Of a stretch of 64,000 nucleotides of DNA, positions 1-12,200 are shown piece by piece. Under the pieces are notes generated by a model. It worked only from the letters and a program-made list of their open reading frames with translations, was not told the DNA's origin and searched no databases. A program made the translations under genes and the position numbers. Each line of letters begins with the position of its first letter. The first letter of the stretch is position 1. The stretch comes from Megaleporinus macrocephalus (Eukaryota; Chordata; Actinopteri; Characiformes; Anostomidae): positions 43,892,496-43,956,495 of the forward strand of contig CM038715.1 in NCBI GenBank assembly GCA_021613375.1, given 5' to 3'.

Positions 1-200
1 GCATGTTTCAGATAACCAAGTGTGAATATGAGTGATGGTGGTCCTAGATAACTGAATGTGAATATGAGTGGTAGTGTAAGCTGGTTCTAGATAACTGAAT
101 GTGAATATGAGTGGTAGTGTAAGCTGGTTCTAGATAACTGAATGTGAATGTGAGTGTAAGCATGTTCTAGATAACTGATAATGAATATGAGTGTTATTGT
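1..200. repeat. 43-bp minisatellite, cut by the window edge
   Basis: About four and a half copies of a 43-bp unit containing GATAACTGAATGTGAATATG and GTAAGCTGGTTCTA. The third full copy has internal deletions. The array runs off the left edge, so its total length is unknown. Confidence 0.85.
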
Positions 201-949
201 CTGAGCCTGCTCTTACATTATAATGCAAAGCAGCATTGGTGCTTCATTGAGACGCAGAACTTTAATATCAGCTCTTTTGATCAGCCACCTATTTTTTTTC
301 CCGAAATTTGAAAGCTCTGTTTTCCAAACGTCTGAGCATCTACTGTGAGATTTTCCAGAGCTGGCCGCCTCTGCTCTACTTAACGAGCTCTTTTTGACGG
401 AACCTCCCATCTGGAGAGCGTTACTGTTTGGGCGGAACGCAGGTCAGGTTTGCGAAGAAGAAATGCGAGAGCAGTTTAACTGACTGCGTTAAAAGTGTGT
501 TGCATTTCAGCTTCAACGTCTAACATCTGCTTTTCCATCAGAGAAACTTTCCACAGACTTTTTTTTTTTAAAAGCAAATAAACAGCCGACCCGATGCCCG
601 TCGTCCTCCCTGGACACAGAACCAGGCTGCTTGTGTATAATGCAGTCCAGACTGGGAGGTATAGGCAGCACTCTAGCGAGGGAGGAGCCAGAAACCTCAA
701 CATATACTCCTTTATGTGAGGGAGGAAAGAAGTCAACAAAGAAGAAGGTCTGCACGAGCTGACTGACCACGGCCTGCTCGCTGTTCATCTGAGCTGCTTA
801 TGAATGTTAAGCTTGTCCTGCTTGACTTCCAGCCCCGTAAAGAAATCATCCTGCTGACCTGAAGCTGCGTCCACTCAAAGTTCTGGCCCGGAGTTTAGCA
901 TCCTGTACCGCACGGCTGACTCGGCTCCTCTGAGCGGAGCTGCTGTGGG
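201..949. other. Non-coding stretch, nothing recognised
   Basis: No exon with convincing splice sites and no recognisable repeat. If the exon at 1008-1059 is real, this is the start of intron 1 of that minus-strand gene. Confidence 0.5.
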
Positions 950-955
950 AGGAGA

Positions 956-1002
<47 letters not shown>
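950..1002. repeat. (AG)n microsatellite
   Basis: An almost pure AG run beginning just past the predicted splice donor of the exon at 1008-1059, on its intron side (a CT-rich run in transcript sense). Confidence 0.95.
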
Positions 1003-1007
<5 letters not shown>

Positions 1008-1059
1008 CTCCGAGGAGAACGCTAGTCAGGAAGACGGCGAGCGCTGTGGAGATCTCCAT
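1008..1059 (-). CDS. vstm4: First coding exon of a signal-peptide protein, probably vstm4
   Basis: On the minus strand an ATG at 1059-1057 opens 17 codons reading MEISTALAVFLTSVLLG, a typical secretory signal peptide: short, with a hydrophobic core and small residues at the end. The exon then stops at a strong donor, GAG|GTAAGCT. The intron is phase 1, the usual phase after a signal peptide in genes for extracellular immunoglobulin-type proteins. All later exons would lie left of the window. The name vstm4 (V-set and transmembrane domain protein 4) is an inference from gene order: in human, VSTM4, TMEM273 and C10orf71 are neighbours with the same relative strands as here. The signal peptide alone cannot identify the family. 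The exon is well supported; the name is moderate. Confidence 0.6.
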
Positions 1060-1330
1060 TCTCTCGTCCTTCGGGCTCCATAAACCCTCCGCTGAATGTC
1101 CCCGCAGTAAAGGCGCCAGTCAAATCCTCCTCTCCCCCCCCCCCCCGTCCCCCCGCCCCCCCGTCCCCCCGCCCCCCCGCCTCTCTTTCTCCTCTGTGAA
1201 ACTCGAGATGGGGCTTGCCCTGTTTCTCTTTGGCGGACCCCTCGCTCCTCCTCCCTCCTCTCTCCCGCACTCCTACACTCCTCTGTTCTCTGAGCTGTGA
1301 GTCATGAGCTGTTAAGGAACTCTCGTTCCA
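1060..1330 (-). promoter_or_regulatory. Probable 5' UTR and promoter flank of the exon at 1008-1059
   Basis: GC-rich flank upstream of the predicted ATG. It includes a C-rich run on the plus strand near 1134-1180 and a perfect AP-1 motif TGAGTCA at 1298-1304. No TATA box stands out. The start site cannot be placed from sequence alone. Confidence 0.4.
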
Positions 1331-1562
1331 CACGGTCCAGTTAGAGTCCAGACTTCACACCTGCCTGCTTTACTGAGAAACCAATCAGATTGTTTCCCTG
1401 TGGTGTGTTTAGACAGGTGCTCTACTGTGACCGAGGTCCACACTGATCAGGCTGTGGTCAGCTCAGTCCAGGCCTCCCCAGCATCAGGGTCCAGCACTGA
1501 ATACGGCAGGGTCATCTCATTTCATCCTCTGAGTCGTTATAGACTGTCAGGTCGTTCCTGCT

Positions 1563-3644
1563 GCGTGGTCAGTACGGTGGTGTAGTGGTTAGTATGGTGG
1601 TGTAGTGGTTAGTATGGTGGTGTAGTGGTTAGTATGGTGGTGTAGTGGTTAGTACGGTGGTGTAGGGGTTAGTACGGTGGTGTAGTGGTTAGTACGGTGG
1701 TGTAGGGGTTAGTATGGTGGTGTAGTGGTCAGTATGGTGGTTTAGTGGTTAGTACGGTGGTGTAGTGGTTAGTACGGTGGTGTAGTAGTTAGTATGGTGG
1801 TGTAGTGGTTAGTATGGTGGTGTAGTGGTTAGTACGGTGGTGTAGTGGTTAGTATGGTGGTGTAGTGGTTAGTACGGTGGTGTAGTGGTTAGTACGGTGG
1901 TGTAGTGGTCAGTATGGTGGTGTAGTGGTCAGTATGGTGGTGTAGTGGTTAGTATGGTGGTGTAGTGGTTAGTATGGTGGTGAAGTGGTTAGTACGGTGG
2001 TGAAGTGGTTAGTACGGTGGTGTAGGGGTTAGTACGGTGGTGTAGTGGTTAGTACGGTGGTGTAGTGGTTAGTACGGTGGTGTAGTGGTCAGTATGGTGA
2101 TGTAGTGGTCAGTATGGTGGTGTAGTGGTCAGTATGGTGGTGTAGTGGTTAGTATGGCGGTGTAGTGGTTAATACGGTGGTGTAGTGGTCAGTACGGTGG
2201 TGTAGTGGTCAGTATGGTGGTTTAGGGGTTAGTACGGTGGTGTAGTGGTCAGTATGGTGGTGTAGTGGTCAGTATGGTGGTGTAGTGGTTAGTATGGTGG
2301 TCTAGTGGTTAGTACGGTGGTGTAGTGGTTAGTATGGTGGTGTAGTGGTCAGTACGGTGGTGGAGTGGTCAGTACGGTGGTGTAGTGGTTAGTACGGTGG
2401 TGTAGTGGTTAGTATGGTGGTGTAGTGGTCAGTATGGTGGTGTAGTGGTTAGTATGGTTGTGTAGTGGTTAGTATGGTGGTTTCGTGGTTAGTATGGTGG
2501 TGTAGTGGTCAGTATGGTGGTGTAGTGGTTAGTATGAAGGTGTAGTGGTTAGTACGGTGGTGTAGTGGTTAGTATGGTGGTGTAGTGGTTAGTACGGTGG
2601 TGTAGTGGACAGTACGTTGGTGTAGTGGTTAGTATGGTGGTGTAGTGGTTAGTACGGTGGTGTAGTGGTCAGTATGGTGGTGTAGTGGTCAGTATGGTGG
2701 TGTAGTGGTCAGTATGGTGGTGTAGTGGTTAGTACGGTGGTGAAGTGGTTAGTACGGTGGTGAAGTGGTTAGTTAGGTGGTGTAGGGGTTAGTACGGTGG
2801 TGAAGTGGTTAGTACGGTGGTGTAGTGGTTAGTACGGTGGTGTAGTGGTTAGTACGGTGGTGTAGTGGTCAGTACGGTGGTGTAGTGGTCAGTATGGTGG
2901 TGTAGTGGTTAGTACGGTGGTGTAGTGGTTAGTATGGTGGTGTAGTGGTTAGTACGGTGGTGTAGTGGTTAGTACGGTGGTGTAGTGGTCAGTACGGTGG
3001 TGTAGTGGTTAGTACGGTGGTGAAGTGGTTAGTATGGTGGTGTAGTGGTCAAAACGGTGGTGTAGTGGTTAGTACGGTGGTGTAGGGGTTAGTACGGTGG
3101 TGTAGTGGTTAGTATGGTGGTGTAGTGGTTAGTATGGTGGTGTAGTGGTTAGTACGGTGGTGTAGTGGTTAGTATGGTGGTGTAGTGGTTAGTATGGTGG
3201 TGTAGTGGTCAGTACGGTGGTGTAGTGGTCAGTATGGTGGTGTAGTGGTTAGTATGGTGGTATAGGGGTTAGTATGGTGGTGTAGTGGTTAGTATGGTGG
3301 TGTAGTGGTCAGTATGGTGGTGTAGTGGTCAGTATGGTGGTGTAGTGGTCAGTATGGTGGTGTAGTGGTCAGTATGGTGGTGTAGTGGTTAGTATGGTGG
3401 TGTAGTGGTCAGTATGGTGGTGTAGTGGTCAGTATGGTGGTGTAGTGGTTAGTATGGTGGTGTAGTGGTTAGTATGGTGGTGTAGTGGTTAGTATGGTGG
3501 TGTAGTGGTCAGTATGGTGGTGTAGTGGTTAGTATGGTGGTGTAGTGGTTAGTATGGTGGTGTAATGGTCAGTATGGTGGTGTAGTGGTCAGTATGGTGG
3601 TGTAGTGGTCAGTATGGTGGTGTAGTGGTCAGTATGGTGGTGTA
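1563..3644 (+). repeat. 20-bp minisatellite, block 1 (about 104 copies)
   Basis: Tandem copies of GGTGGTGTAGTGGTTAGTAC in strict 20-bp register; no insertion or deletion was seen across the block. Variants are mostly substitutions: TACGG or TATGG, and GGTTAG or GGTCAG. The monomer carries TGGTGTAGTGG, which fits the pol III A-box consensus (TRGYNNARYGG). The block ends at GGTGGTGTA where an L2 LINE begins. Confidence 0.97.
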
Positions 3645-4045
3645 CAAATTCAAGAGTTTTATTGTCATATGTACAGCAGAACAGACAGTTACACTGTACA
3701 ATGAAATTCTTACTTTGCTGCTCCTCCATTCACCAATAGATAAGATAACAAATAAAAGAAATAAAAAATATATATACAAAATATACAAAGTATAACAATA
3801 TAAGTTGAAGTAGATAAAAATATTTTTATAGTTAAAGAATAAAAAATAAAAGTTATGTGTGCTTTTATGTGCAAGTATGAAGAGCAGCAGCCATAAAGTG
3901 CAAGTTGCAAGTAACGAATGTAAACAATAATGTTTGTGTAAGTAGTGAATGTAAACAGTATTCTGACAGTACAGTGAGTGTAAACAGTATTCTGACAGTA
4001 CAGTGAGTGTAAGGTGCAGTTTAAATCAGACCAGTTAAAACCAGT

Positions 4046-5317
4046 TCAGAAAGGAGAGGTTGGAGAGGTAGTGCGTGAGGTGTTCACAAGCCTGATGGCC
4101 TGTGAGTAGAAACTGTTTGTCAGTCTTGTGGTCCTGGACTTCACACTCCTGTAACGTCTGCCTGAAGGTAAACGTGTGAAGAGTGTGTGCTGGGGGTGTG
4201 TACTGTCCCTGATTATGTTGTGGGCCCTCCTGGTGACCCTGGTGTGGTAGATGTTCTGTAGTGAGGGGAAGGCTGCTCCTGAGATGGACTGTGCAGTTTT
4301 GATCACACGCTGGAGAGCCTTTCTGTCCTGAGCAGTAGAGTTTCCATACCAGACGATGATGGAGCTGGTAAGAACACTCTCAATCATACTCCTGTAGAAG
4401 GTGCTGAGAATTTTGGTTGGCATACCAAATTTTCTCAGCCTTCTCAGAAGGTACAGTCTCTGCTGGGACTTCCTGATGATGATCTGAGTGTTGTGGGACC
4501 AGCTGAGATCCTCACTGATGTGAATGCCAAGAAACTTAAAGGTTTTCACCCTCTCCACCTCAGTCTCCCCTATGTACAGGGGTGTGTGTAGCTCTCGCTT
4601 CCTCCTTGGATCAACAATCATTTCCTTGGTCTTGTCTGCATTCAAGGAAAGATTGTTGTCATGACACCAGGCCACCAGCTCAGCCACCTCCTTCCTGTAC
4701 GCTGTCTCTTCCCCACCAGTGATCAGTCCAATGACTGTAGTATCATCAGCAAATTTGATGATGCTGGTGTTGTTCTGGGAGGCCACGCAGTCGTATGTGA
4801 AGAGCGTGTACAGAAGGGGGCTCAGCACACAGCCTTGAGGGACCCCTGTGCTCACTGTTCTTGTGCTGGATGTGCAGCTGCCGACTCTGACTGACTGGGG
4901 TCTGTCTGTTAGAAAGTTCAGCACCCAGTTGCAGAGGGCTGGTGTCAGTCCGAGGGTGAGGAGCTTTTCTGAGAGTCTGTGTGGGATGACCGTGTTGAAT
5001 GCTGAACTGTAGTCAATAAAGAGCATTCTGACATATGTGTCCTTGCCCTCCAGGTGTGTGAGGGCTCCAGGTGTGTGAGGGCTCCAGGTGTGTGAGGGCT
5101 CCAGGTGTGTGAGGGCTTTGTGAAGAGTAGCGTTGATTGCGTCGTCTGTAGACCGGTTCCGGCGGTATGCGAACTGTAAAGGATCTATAGTGTCGGGAAT
5201 GGTCTTCTGGATGTGAGTCATGACTATCCTCTCGAAGCACTTCATCACGATTGAAGTGAGTGCAACAGGGCGATAGTCATTTAGGCATCTCACATTACTT
5301 TTCTTTGGGAGGGGCAC
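4046..5317 (-). CDS. Reverse transcriptase fragment of L2 LINE copy 1
   Basis: A 423-codon open frame covering most of an L2-type reverse transcriptase. Landmarks are the [10 protein letters not shown] motif near the start, [16 protein letters not shown], the catalytic [11 protein letters not shown] block with both aspartates, and [16 protein letters not shown]; the C-terminal region ends with [10 protein letters not shown]. There is no stop or frameshift, but no endonuclease and no native start, because the insertion is 5'-truncated. Within the frame a 17-nt unit is present four times (5049-5117), which adds 17 residues without breaking the frame. It is transposon-derived, not a host gene. 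Confidence 0.85.
   Translation of the reverse strand: MPLPKKSNVRCLNDYRPVALTSIVMKCFERIVMTHIQKTIPDTIDPLQFAYRRNRSTDDAINATLHKALTHLEPSHTWSPHTPGALTHLEGKDTYVRMLFIDYSSAFNTVIPHRLSEKLLTLGLTPALCNWVLNFLTDRPQSVRVGSCTSSTRTVSTGVPQGCVLSPLLYTLFTYDCVASQNNTSIIKFADDTTVIGLITGGEETAYRKEVAELVAWCHDNNLSLNADKTKEMIVDPRRKRELHTPLYIGETEVERVKTFKFLGIHISEDLSWSHNTQIIIRKSQQRLYLLRRLRKFGMPTKILSTFYRSMIESVLTSSIIVWYGNSTAQDRKALQRVIKTAQSISGAAFPSLQNIYHTRVTRRAHNIIRDSTHPQHTLFTRLPSGRRYRSVKSRTTRLTNSFYSQAIRLVNTSRTTSPTSPF
5049..5117 (-). repeat. 17-bp unit repeated four times inside the RT frame
   Basis: Four head-to-tail copies of GCCCTCACACACCTGGA (minus-strand sense). The three extra copies add 51 nt, so the frame is kept although each unit is read in a different phase. 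The L2 at 40823-42697 has one copy-equivalent here ([10 protein letters not shown]). Confidence 0.9.
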
Positions 5318-5336
5318 GATGGTGGTGGTCTTAAAA

Positions 5337-7546
5337 GTGTAGTGTAGTGGTTAGTATGGTGGTGTAGTGGTCAAAACGGTGGTGTAGTGGTTAGTACGGT
5401 GGTGTAGTGGTTAGTATGGTGGTGTACTGGTTAGTACGGTGGTGTAGTGGTCAGTACGGTGGTGTAGTGGTTAGTACGGTGGTGAAGTGGTTAGTATGGT
5501 GGTGTAGTGGTCAAAACGGTGGTGTAGTGGTTAGTACGGTGGTGTAGTGGTTAGTATGGTGGTGTGGTGGTTAGTATGGTGGTGTAGTGGTTAGTATGGT
5601 GGTGTAGTGGTTAGTACGGTGGTGTAGTGGTTAGTATGGTGGTGTAGTGGTTAGTATGGTGGTGTAGTGGTTAGTACGGTGGTGTAGTGGTTAGTACGGT
5701 GGTGAAGTGGTTAGTATGGTGGTGTAGTGGTCAAAACGGTGGTGTAGTGGTTAGTACGGTGGTGTAGGGATTAGTACGGTGGTGTAGTGGTTAGTACGGT
5801 GGTGTAGTGGTTAGTATGGTGGTGTAGTGGTCAGTATGGTGGTGTAGTGGTTAGTATGGTGGTGTAGTGGTCAGTATGGTGGTGTAGTGGTTAGTACGGT
5901 GGTGAAGTGGTTAGTACGGTGGTGTAGTGGTCAGTATGGTGGTGTAGTAGTCAGTATGGTGGTGTAGTGGTCAGTATGGTGGTGTAGTGGTTAGTACGGT
6001 GGAGAAGTGGTTAGTACGGTGGTGAAGTGGTTAGTTAGGTGGTGTAGGGGTTAGTACGGTGGTGAAGTGGTTAGTACGGTGGTGTAGTGGTTAGTACGGT
6101 GGTGTAGTGGTCAGTACGGTGGTGTAGTGGTCAGTATGGTGGTGTAGTGGTTAGTACGGTGGTGTAGTGGTTAGTATGGTGGTGTAGTGGTTAGTACGGT
6201 GGTGTAGTGGTTAGTACGGTGGTGTAGTGGTCAGTACGGTGGTGTAGTGGTTAGTACGGTGGTGAAGTGGTTAGTATGGTGGTGTAGTGGTCAAAACGGT
6301 GGTGTAGTGGTTAGTACGGTGGTGTAGGGGTTAGTACGGTGGTGTAGTGGTTAGTATGGTGGTGTAGTGGTTAGTATGGTGGTGTAGTGGTTAGTACGGT
6401 GGTGTAGTGGTTAGTATGGTGGTGTAGTGGTTAGTATGGTGGTGTAGTGGTCAGTACGGTGGTGTAGTGGTCAGTATGGTGGTGTAGTGGTTAGTATGGT
6501 GGTATAGGGGTTAGTACGGTGGTGTAGTGGTTAGTATGGTGGTGTAGTGGTTAGTATGGTGGTGTAGTGGTCAGTATGGTGGTGTAGTGGTCAGTATGGT
6601 GGTGTAGTGGTCAGTATGGTGGTGTAGTGGTTAGTATGGTGGTGTAGTGGTTAGTATGGTGGTGTAGTGGTCAGTATGGTGGTGTAGTGGTCAGTATGGT
6701 GGTGTAGTGGTCAGTATGGTGGTGTAGTGGTTAGTATGGTGGTGTAGTGGTCAGTATGGTGGTGTAGTGGTCAGTATGGTGGTGTAGTGGTCAGTATGGT
6801 GGTGTAGTGGTCAGTATGGTGGTGTAGTGGTCAGTATGGTGGTGTAGTGGTTAGTATGGTGGTGTAGTGGTCAGTATGGTGGTGTAGTGGTCAGTATGGT
6901 GGTGTAGTGGTTAGTACGGTGGTGTAGGGGTTAGTACGGTGGTGTAGTGGTTAGTATGGTGGTGTAGTGGTTAGTATGGTGGTGTAGTGGTTAGTACGGT
7001 GGTGTAGTGGTTAGTATGGTGGTGTAGTGGTTAGTATGGTGGTGTAGTGGTCAGTACGGTGGTGTAGTGGTCAGTATGGTGGTGTAGTGGTTAGTATGGT
7101 GGTATAGGGGTTAGTACGGTGGTGTAGTGGTTAGTATGGTGGTGTAGTGGTTAGTATGGTGGTGTAGTGGTCAGTATGGTGGTGTAGTGGTCAGTATGGT
7201 GGTGTAGTGGTTAGTATAGTGGTGTAGTGGTCAGTATGGTGGTGTAGTGGTCAGTATGGTGGTGTAGTGGTCAGTATGGTGGTGTAGTGGTCAGTACGGT
7301 GGTGTAGTGGTCAGTATGGTGGTGTAGTGGTTAGTATGGTGGTATAGGGGTTAGTACGGTGGTGTAGTGGTTAGTATGGTGGTGTAGTGGTTAGTATGGT
7401 GGTGTAGTGGTCAGTATGGTGGTGTAGTGGTCAGTATGGTGGTGTAGTGGTTAGTATAGTGGTGTAGTGGTCAGTATGGTGGTGTAGTGGTCAGTATGGT
7501 GGTGTAGTGGTCAGTATGGTGGTGTAGTGGTCAGTATGGTGGTGTA
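5337..7546 (+). repeat. 20-bp minisatellite, block 2 (about 110 copies)
   Basis: Same 20-bp unit and register as block 1, lying between the two L2 copies. It shares rare variants with block 1, for example the TTAGTTAGG unit at about 2769 and 6031. It also holds internal duplications marked by the GGTATAGGGG variant at about 6501, 7101 and 7341 (spacings 600 and 240 bp). Confidence 0.97.
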
Positions 7547-7918
7547 CAAATTCAAGAGTTTTATTGTCATATGTACAGCAGAACAGACAGTTACACTGTA
7601 CAATGAAATTCTTACTTTGCTGCTCCTCCATTCACCAATAGATAAGATAACAAATAAAAGAAATAAAAAATATATATACAAAATATACAAAGTATAACAA
7701 TATAAGTTGAAGTAGATAAAAATATTTTTATAGTTAAAGAATAAAAAATAAAAGTTATGTGTGCTTTTATGTGCAAGTATGAAGAGCAGCAGCCATAAAG
7801 TGCAAGTTGCAAGTAACGAATGTAAACAATAATGTTTGTGCGAGTAGTGAATGTAAACAGTATTCTGACAGTACAGTGAGTGTGAGGTGCAGTTTAAATC
7901 AGACCAGTTAAAACCAGT

Positions 7919-9190
7919 TCAGAAAGGAGAGGTTGGAGAGGTAGTGCGTGAGGTGTTCACAAGCCTGATGGCCTGTGAGTAGAAACTGTTTGTCAGTCTT
8001 GTGGTTCTGGACTTCACACTCCTGTAACGTCTGCCTGAAGGTAAACGTGTGAAGATTGTGTGCTGGGGGTGTGTACTGTCCCTGATTATGTTGTGGGCCC
8101 TCCTGGTGACCCTGGTGTGGTAGATGTTCTGTAGTGAGGGGAAGGCTGCTCCTGAGATGGACTGTGCAGTTTTGATCACACGCTGGAGAGCCTTTCTGTC
8201 CTGAGCAGTAGAGTTTCCATACCAGACGATGATGGAGCTGGTAAGAACACTCTCAATCATACTCCTGTAGAAGGTGCTGAGAATTTTGGTTGGCATACCA
8301 AATTTTCTCAGCCTTCTCAGAAAGTACAGTCGCTGCTGGGACTTCCTGATGATGATCTGAGTGTTGTGGGACCAGCTGAGATCCTCACTGATGTGAATGC
8401 CAAGAAACTTAAAGGTTTTCACCCTCTCCACCTCAGTCTCCCCTATGTACAGGGGTGTGTGTAGCTCTCGCTTCCTCCTTGGATCAACAATCATTTCCTT
8501 GGTCTTGTCTGCATTCAAGGAAAGATTGTTGTCATGACACCAGGCCACCAGCTCAGCCACCTCCTTCCTGTACGCTGTCTCTTCCCCACCAGTGATCAGT
8601 CCAATGACTGTAGTATCATCAGCAAATTTGATGATGCTGGTGTTGTTCTGGGAGGCCACGCAGTCGTATGTGAAGAGCGTGTACAGAAGGGGGCTCAGCA
8701 CACAGCCTTGAGGGACCCCTGTGCTCACTGTTCTTGTGCTGGATGTGCAGCTGCCGACTCTGACTGACTGGGGTCTGTCTGTTAGAAAGTTCAGCACCCA
8801 GTTGCAGAGGGCTGGTGTCAGTCCGAGGGTGAGGAGCTTTTCTGAGAGTCTGTGTGGGATGACCGTGTTGAATGCTGAACTGTAGTCAATAAAGAGCATT
8901 CTGACATATGTGTCCTTGCCCTCCAGGTGTGTGAGGGCTCCAGGTGTGTGAGGGCTCCAGGTGTGTGAGGGCTCCAGGTGTGTGAGGGCTTTGTGAAGAG
9001 TAGCGTTGATTGCGTCGTCTGTAGACCGGTTCCGGCGGTATGCGAACTGTAAAGGATCTATAGTGTTGGGAATGGTCTTCCGGATGTGAGTCATGACTAT
9101 CCTCTCGAAGCACTTCATCACGATTGAAGTGAGTGCAACAGGGCGATAGTCATTTAGGCATCTCACATTACTTTTCTTTGGGAGGGGCAC
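7919..9190 (-). CDS. Reverse transcriptase fragment of L2 LINE copy 2
   Basis: A 423-codon frame differing from copy 1 at only a few residues, for example HIRKTIPNT against [17 protein letters not shown] against RLYLLRRL, and HTIFTRL against HTLFTRL. The FADD catalytic block is intact. It is open throughout, 5'-truncated, and carries the same 51-nt in-frame expansion at 8922-8990. It is transposon-derived. Confidence 0.85.
   Translation of the reverse strand: MPLPKKSNVRCLNDYRPVALTSIVMKCFERIVMTHIRKTIPNTIDPLQFAYRRNRSTDDAINATLHKALTHLEPSHTWSPHTPGALTHLEGKDTYVRMLFIDYSSAFNTVIPHRLSEKLLTLGLTPALCNWVLNFLTDRPQSVRVGSCTSSTRTVSTGVPQGCVLSPLLYTLFTYDCVASQNNTSIIKFADDTTVIGLITGGEETAYRKEVAELVAWCHDNNLSLNADKTKEMIVDPRRKRELHTPLYIGETEVERVKTFKFLGIHISEDLSWSHNTQIIIRKSQQRLYFLRRLRKFGMPTKILSTFYRSMIESVLTSSIIVWYGNSTAQDRKALQRVIKTAQSISGAAFPSLQNIYHTRVTRRAHNIIRDSTHPQHTIFTRLPSGRRYRSVKSRTTRLTNSFYSQAIRLVNTSRTTSPTSPF
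8922..8990 (-). repeat. 17-bp unit repeated four times inside the second RT frame
   Basis: Exact counterpart of the quadruplication at 5049-5117. Its presence in both L2 copies shows that it predates the duplication. Confidence 0.9.
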
Positions 9191-9209
9191 GATGGTGGTG
9201 GTCTTAAAA

Positions 9210-12200
9210 GTGTAGTGTAGTGGTTAGTATGGTGGTGTAGTGGTCAGTACGGTGGTGTAGTGGTCAGTATGGTGGTGTAGTGGTTAGTATGGTGGTGTAG
9301 TGGTCAAAACGGTGGTGTAGTGGTCAGTATGGTGGTGTAGTGGTCAAAACGGTGGTGTAGTGGTCAAAACGGTGGTGTAGTGGTTAGTACGGTGGTGTAG
9401 TGGTTAGTATGGTGGTGTGGTGGTTAGTATGGTGGTGTAGTGGTTAGTATGGTGGTGTAGTGGTTAGTACGGTGGTGTAGTGGTTAGTATGGTGGTGTAG
9501 TGGTCAAAACGGTGGTGTAGTGGTCAGTACGGTGGTGTAGGGATTAGTACGGTGGTGTAGTGGTTAGTACGGTGGTGTAGTGGTTAGTATGGTGGTGTAG
9601 TGGTCAGTATGGTGGTGTAGTGGTTAGTATGGTGGTGTAGTGGTCAGTATGGTGGTGTAGTGGTTATTACGGTGGTGTAGTGGTCAGTATGGTGGTGCAG
9701 TGGTCAGTATGGTGGTGTAGTGGTCAGTACGGTGGTGTAGTGGTCAGTACGGTGGTGTAGTGGTTAGTACGGTGGTGTAGTGGTCAGTACGATGGTGTAA
9801 TGGTTAGTACGGTGGTGTATTGGTTAGTACGCTGGTGTAGTGGTTAGTACGGTGGTGTAGTGGTTAGTATGGTGGTGTAGTGGCCAGTACGGTTGTGTAG
9901 TGGTTATTACGGTTGTGTAGTGGTTAGTACGGTGGTGTAGTGGTCAGTACGGTGGTGTAATGGTTAGTATGGTGGTGTAGTGGTTAGTACGGTGGTGTAG
10001 TGGTTAGTACGGTGGTGTAGTGGTTAGTATGGTGGTGTAGTGGTTAGTATGGTGGTGTAGTGGTCAAAACGGTGGTGTAGTGGTTAGTACGGTGGTGTAG
10101 TGGTCAGTACGGTTGTGTAGAGGTCAGTATGGTGATGTAGTGGTCAGTATGGTGGTGTAGTGGTCAGTACGGTGGTGTAGTGGTTAGTACGGTGGTGAAG
10201 TGGTTAGTACGGTGGTGAAGGGGTTAGTACGGTGGTGTAGGGGTTAGTACGGTGGTGAAGTGGTCAGTACGGTGGTGTAGTGGTCAGTACGGTGGTGTAG
10301 TGGTCAGTACGGTGGTGTAGTGGTTAGTACGGTGGTGTAGTGGTTAGTATGGCGGTGTAGTGGTTAATAAGGTGGTGTAGTGGTCAGTACGGTGGTGTAG
10401 TGGTTAGTACGGTGGTGAAGTGGCTAGTATGGTGGTGTAGTGGTCAAAACGGTGGTGTAGTGGTTAGTACGGTGGTGTAGGGGTTAGTACGATGGTGTAG
10501 TGGTTAGTACGGTGGTGTAGTGGTCAGTATGGTGGTGTATTGGTCAGTATGGTGGTGTAGTGGTTAGTATGGTGGTGTAGTGGTTAGTATGGTGGTGCAG
10601 TGGTTAGTACGGTGGTGTAGTGGTTAGTATGGTGGTGTAGTGGTCAGTACGGTGGTGTAGTGGTTAGTACGGTGGTGTAGTGGTCAGTACGGTGATGTAG
10701 TGGTTAGTATGGTGGTGTAGTGGTTAGTATGGTGGTGTAGTGGTTAGTATGGTGGTGTAGTGGTTAGTACGGTGGTGTAGTGGTCAGGATGGTGGTGTAG
10801 TGGTCAGTATGGTGGTGTAGTGGTCAGTACGGTGGTGTAGTGGTTAGTATGGTGGTGTATTGGTCAGTACGGTTGTGTAGTGGTTAGTACGGTGGTGTAG
10901 TGGTCAGTACGGTGGTGTAATGGTTAGTATGGTGGTGTAGTGGTTAGTATGGTGATGAAGTGGTTAGTATGGTGGTGTAGTGGTTAGTACGGTGGTGTAG
11001 TGGTTAGTATGGTGGTGTAGTGGTTAGTACGGTGGTGTAGTGGTCAGTATGGTGGTGTAGTGGTCAGTACGGTTGTGTAGTGGTTAGTACGGTGGTGTAG
11101 GGGTTAGTATGGTGGTGTAGTGGTTAGTACGGTGGTGTAGTGGTTAGTACCATTGTGTAGTGATTAGTACGGTGGTGTAGTGGTTAGTACGGTGGTGTAG
11201 TGGTTAGTATGGTGGTGTAGTGGTTAGTATGGTGGTGTAGTGGTCAAAACGGTGGTGTAGTGGTTAGTACGGTGGTGTAGGGGTTAGTACGGTGGTGTAG
11301 TGGTTAGTATGGTGGTGTAGTGGTTAGTAAGGTGGTGTCGTGGTTAGTATGGTGGTGTAGTGGTTAGTACGGTTGTGGAGTGGTTAGTATGGTGGTGTAG
11401 TGGTCAAAACGGTGGTGTAGTGGTTAGTACGGTGGTGTAGTGGTTAATACGGTGGTGTAGTCATTAGTATGGTGGTGTAGTGGTCAGTATGGTGGTGTAG
11501 TGGTTAGTATGGTGGTGTAGTGGTCAGTATGGTGGTGTAGTGGTCAGTATGGTGGTGTAGTGGTCAGTATGGTGGTGTAGTGGTTAGTAGGGTGGTGTAG
11601 TGGTTAGTACGGTGGTGTAGTGGTCAGTATGGTGGTGTAGTGGTTAGTATGGTGGTGTAGTGGTTAGTACGGTGGTGTAGTGGTCAGGATGGTGGTGTAG
11701 TGGTCAGTATGGTGGTGTAGTGGTCAGTACGGTGGTGTAGTGGTTAGTACGGTGGTGTAGTGGTCAGTACGGTTGTGTAGTGGTTAGTACGTTGGTGTAG
11801 TGGTCAGTATGGTGGTGTAATGGTTAGTATGGTGGTGTAGTGTTTAGTATGGTGATGTAGTGGTTAGTATGGTGGTGTAGTGGTTAGTACGGTGGTGTAG
11901 TGGTTAGTATGGTGGTGTAGTGGTTAGTATGGTGGTGTAGTGGTTAGAACGGTGGTGTAGTGGTTAGTATGGTGGTGTAGTGGTTAGTATGGTGGTGTAG
12001 TGGTTAGTACCGTTGTGTAGTGGTTAGTATGGTGGTGTAGTGGTTAGTACGGTGGTGTAGTGGTTAGTATGGTGGTGTAGTGGTTAGTATTGTGGTGTAG
12101 TGGTTAGTTTGGTGGTGTAGTGGTTAGTACGGTGGTGTAGTGGTTAGTACGGTGGTGTAGTGGTCAGTACGGTGGTGTAATCGTTAGTATGGTGGTGTAG

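Larger units (their letters stand above)
3645..5336 (-). mobile_element. 5'-truncated L2-clade LINE, copy 1
   Basis: A minus-strand non-LTR retrotransposon inside the 20-bp minisatellite. Its 3' end (plus-strand left end) is the non-coding tail near 3645-4045. The body encodes the C-terminal reverse transcriptase region. It is truncated at the 5' end, near 5336, just upstream of the [20 protein letters not shown] region. GTGTA borders both ends and may be a target-site duplication, although the target itself is repetitive. The 3' UTR holds a 29-bp tandem duplication near 3950-4010 that copy 2 lacks. The endonuclease domain is missing, so this copy is not autonomous. Confidence 0.92.
7547..9209 (-). 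mobile_element. 5'-truncated L2-clade LINE, copy 2 (duplicate of copy 1)
   Basis: Nearly identical to the element at 3645-5336. It has the same 5' truncation point, the same 3' junction with the minisatellite (GGTGTA|CAAATTC) and the same internal 17-bp quadruplication. It differs by scattered substitutions and lacks the 29-bp duplication in the 3' UTR. Identical junctions mean it arose by duplication together with the surrounding array, not by a second retrotransposition. Confidence 0.92.
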
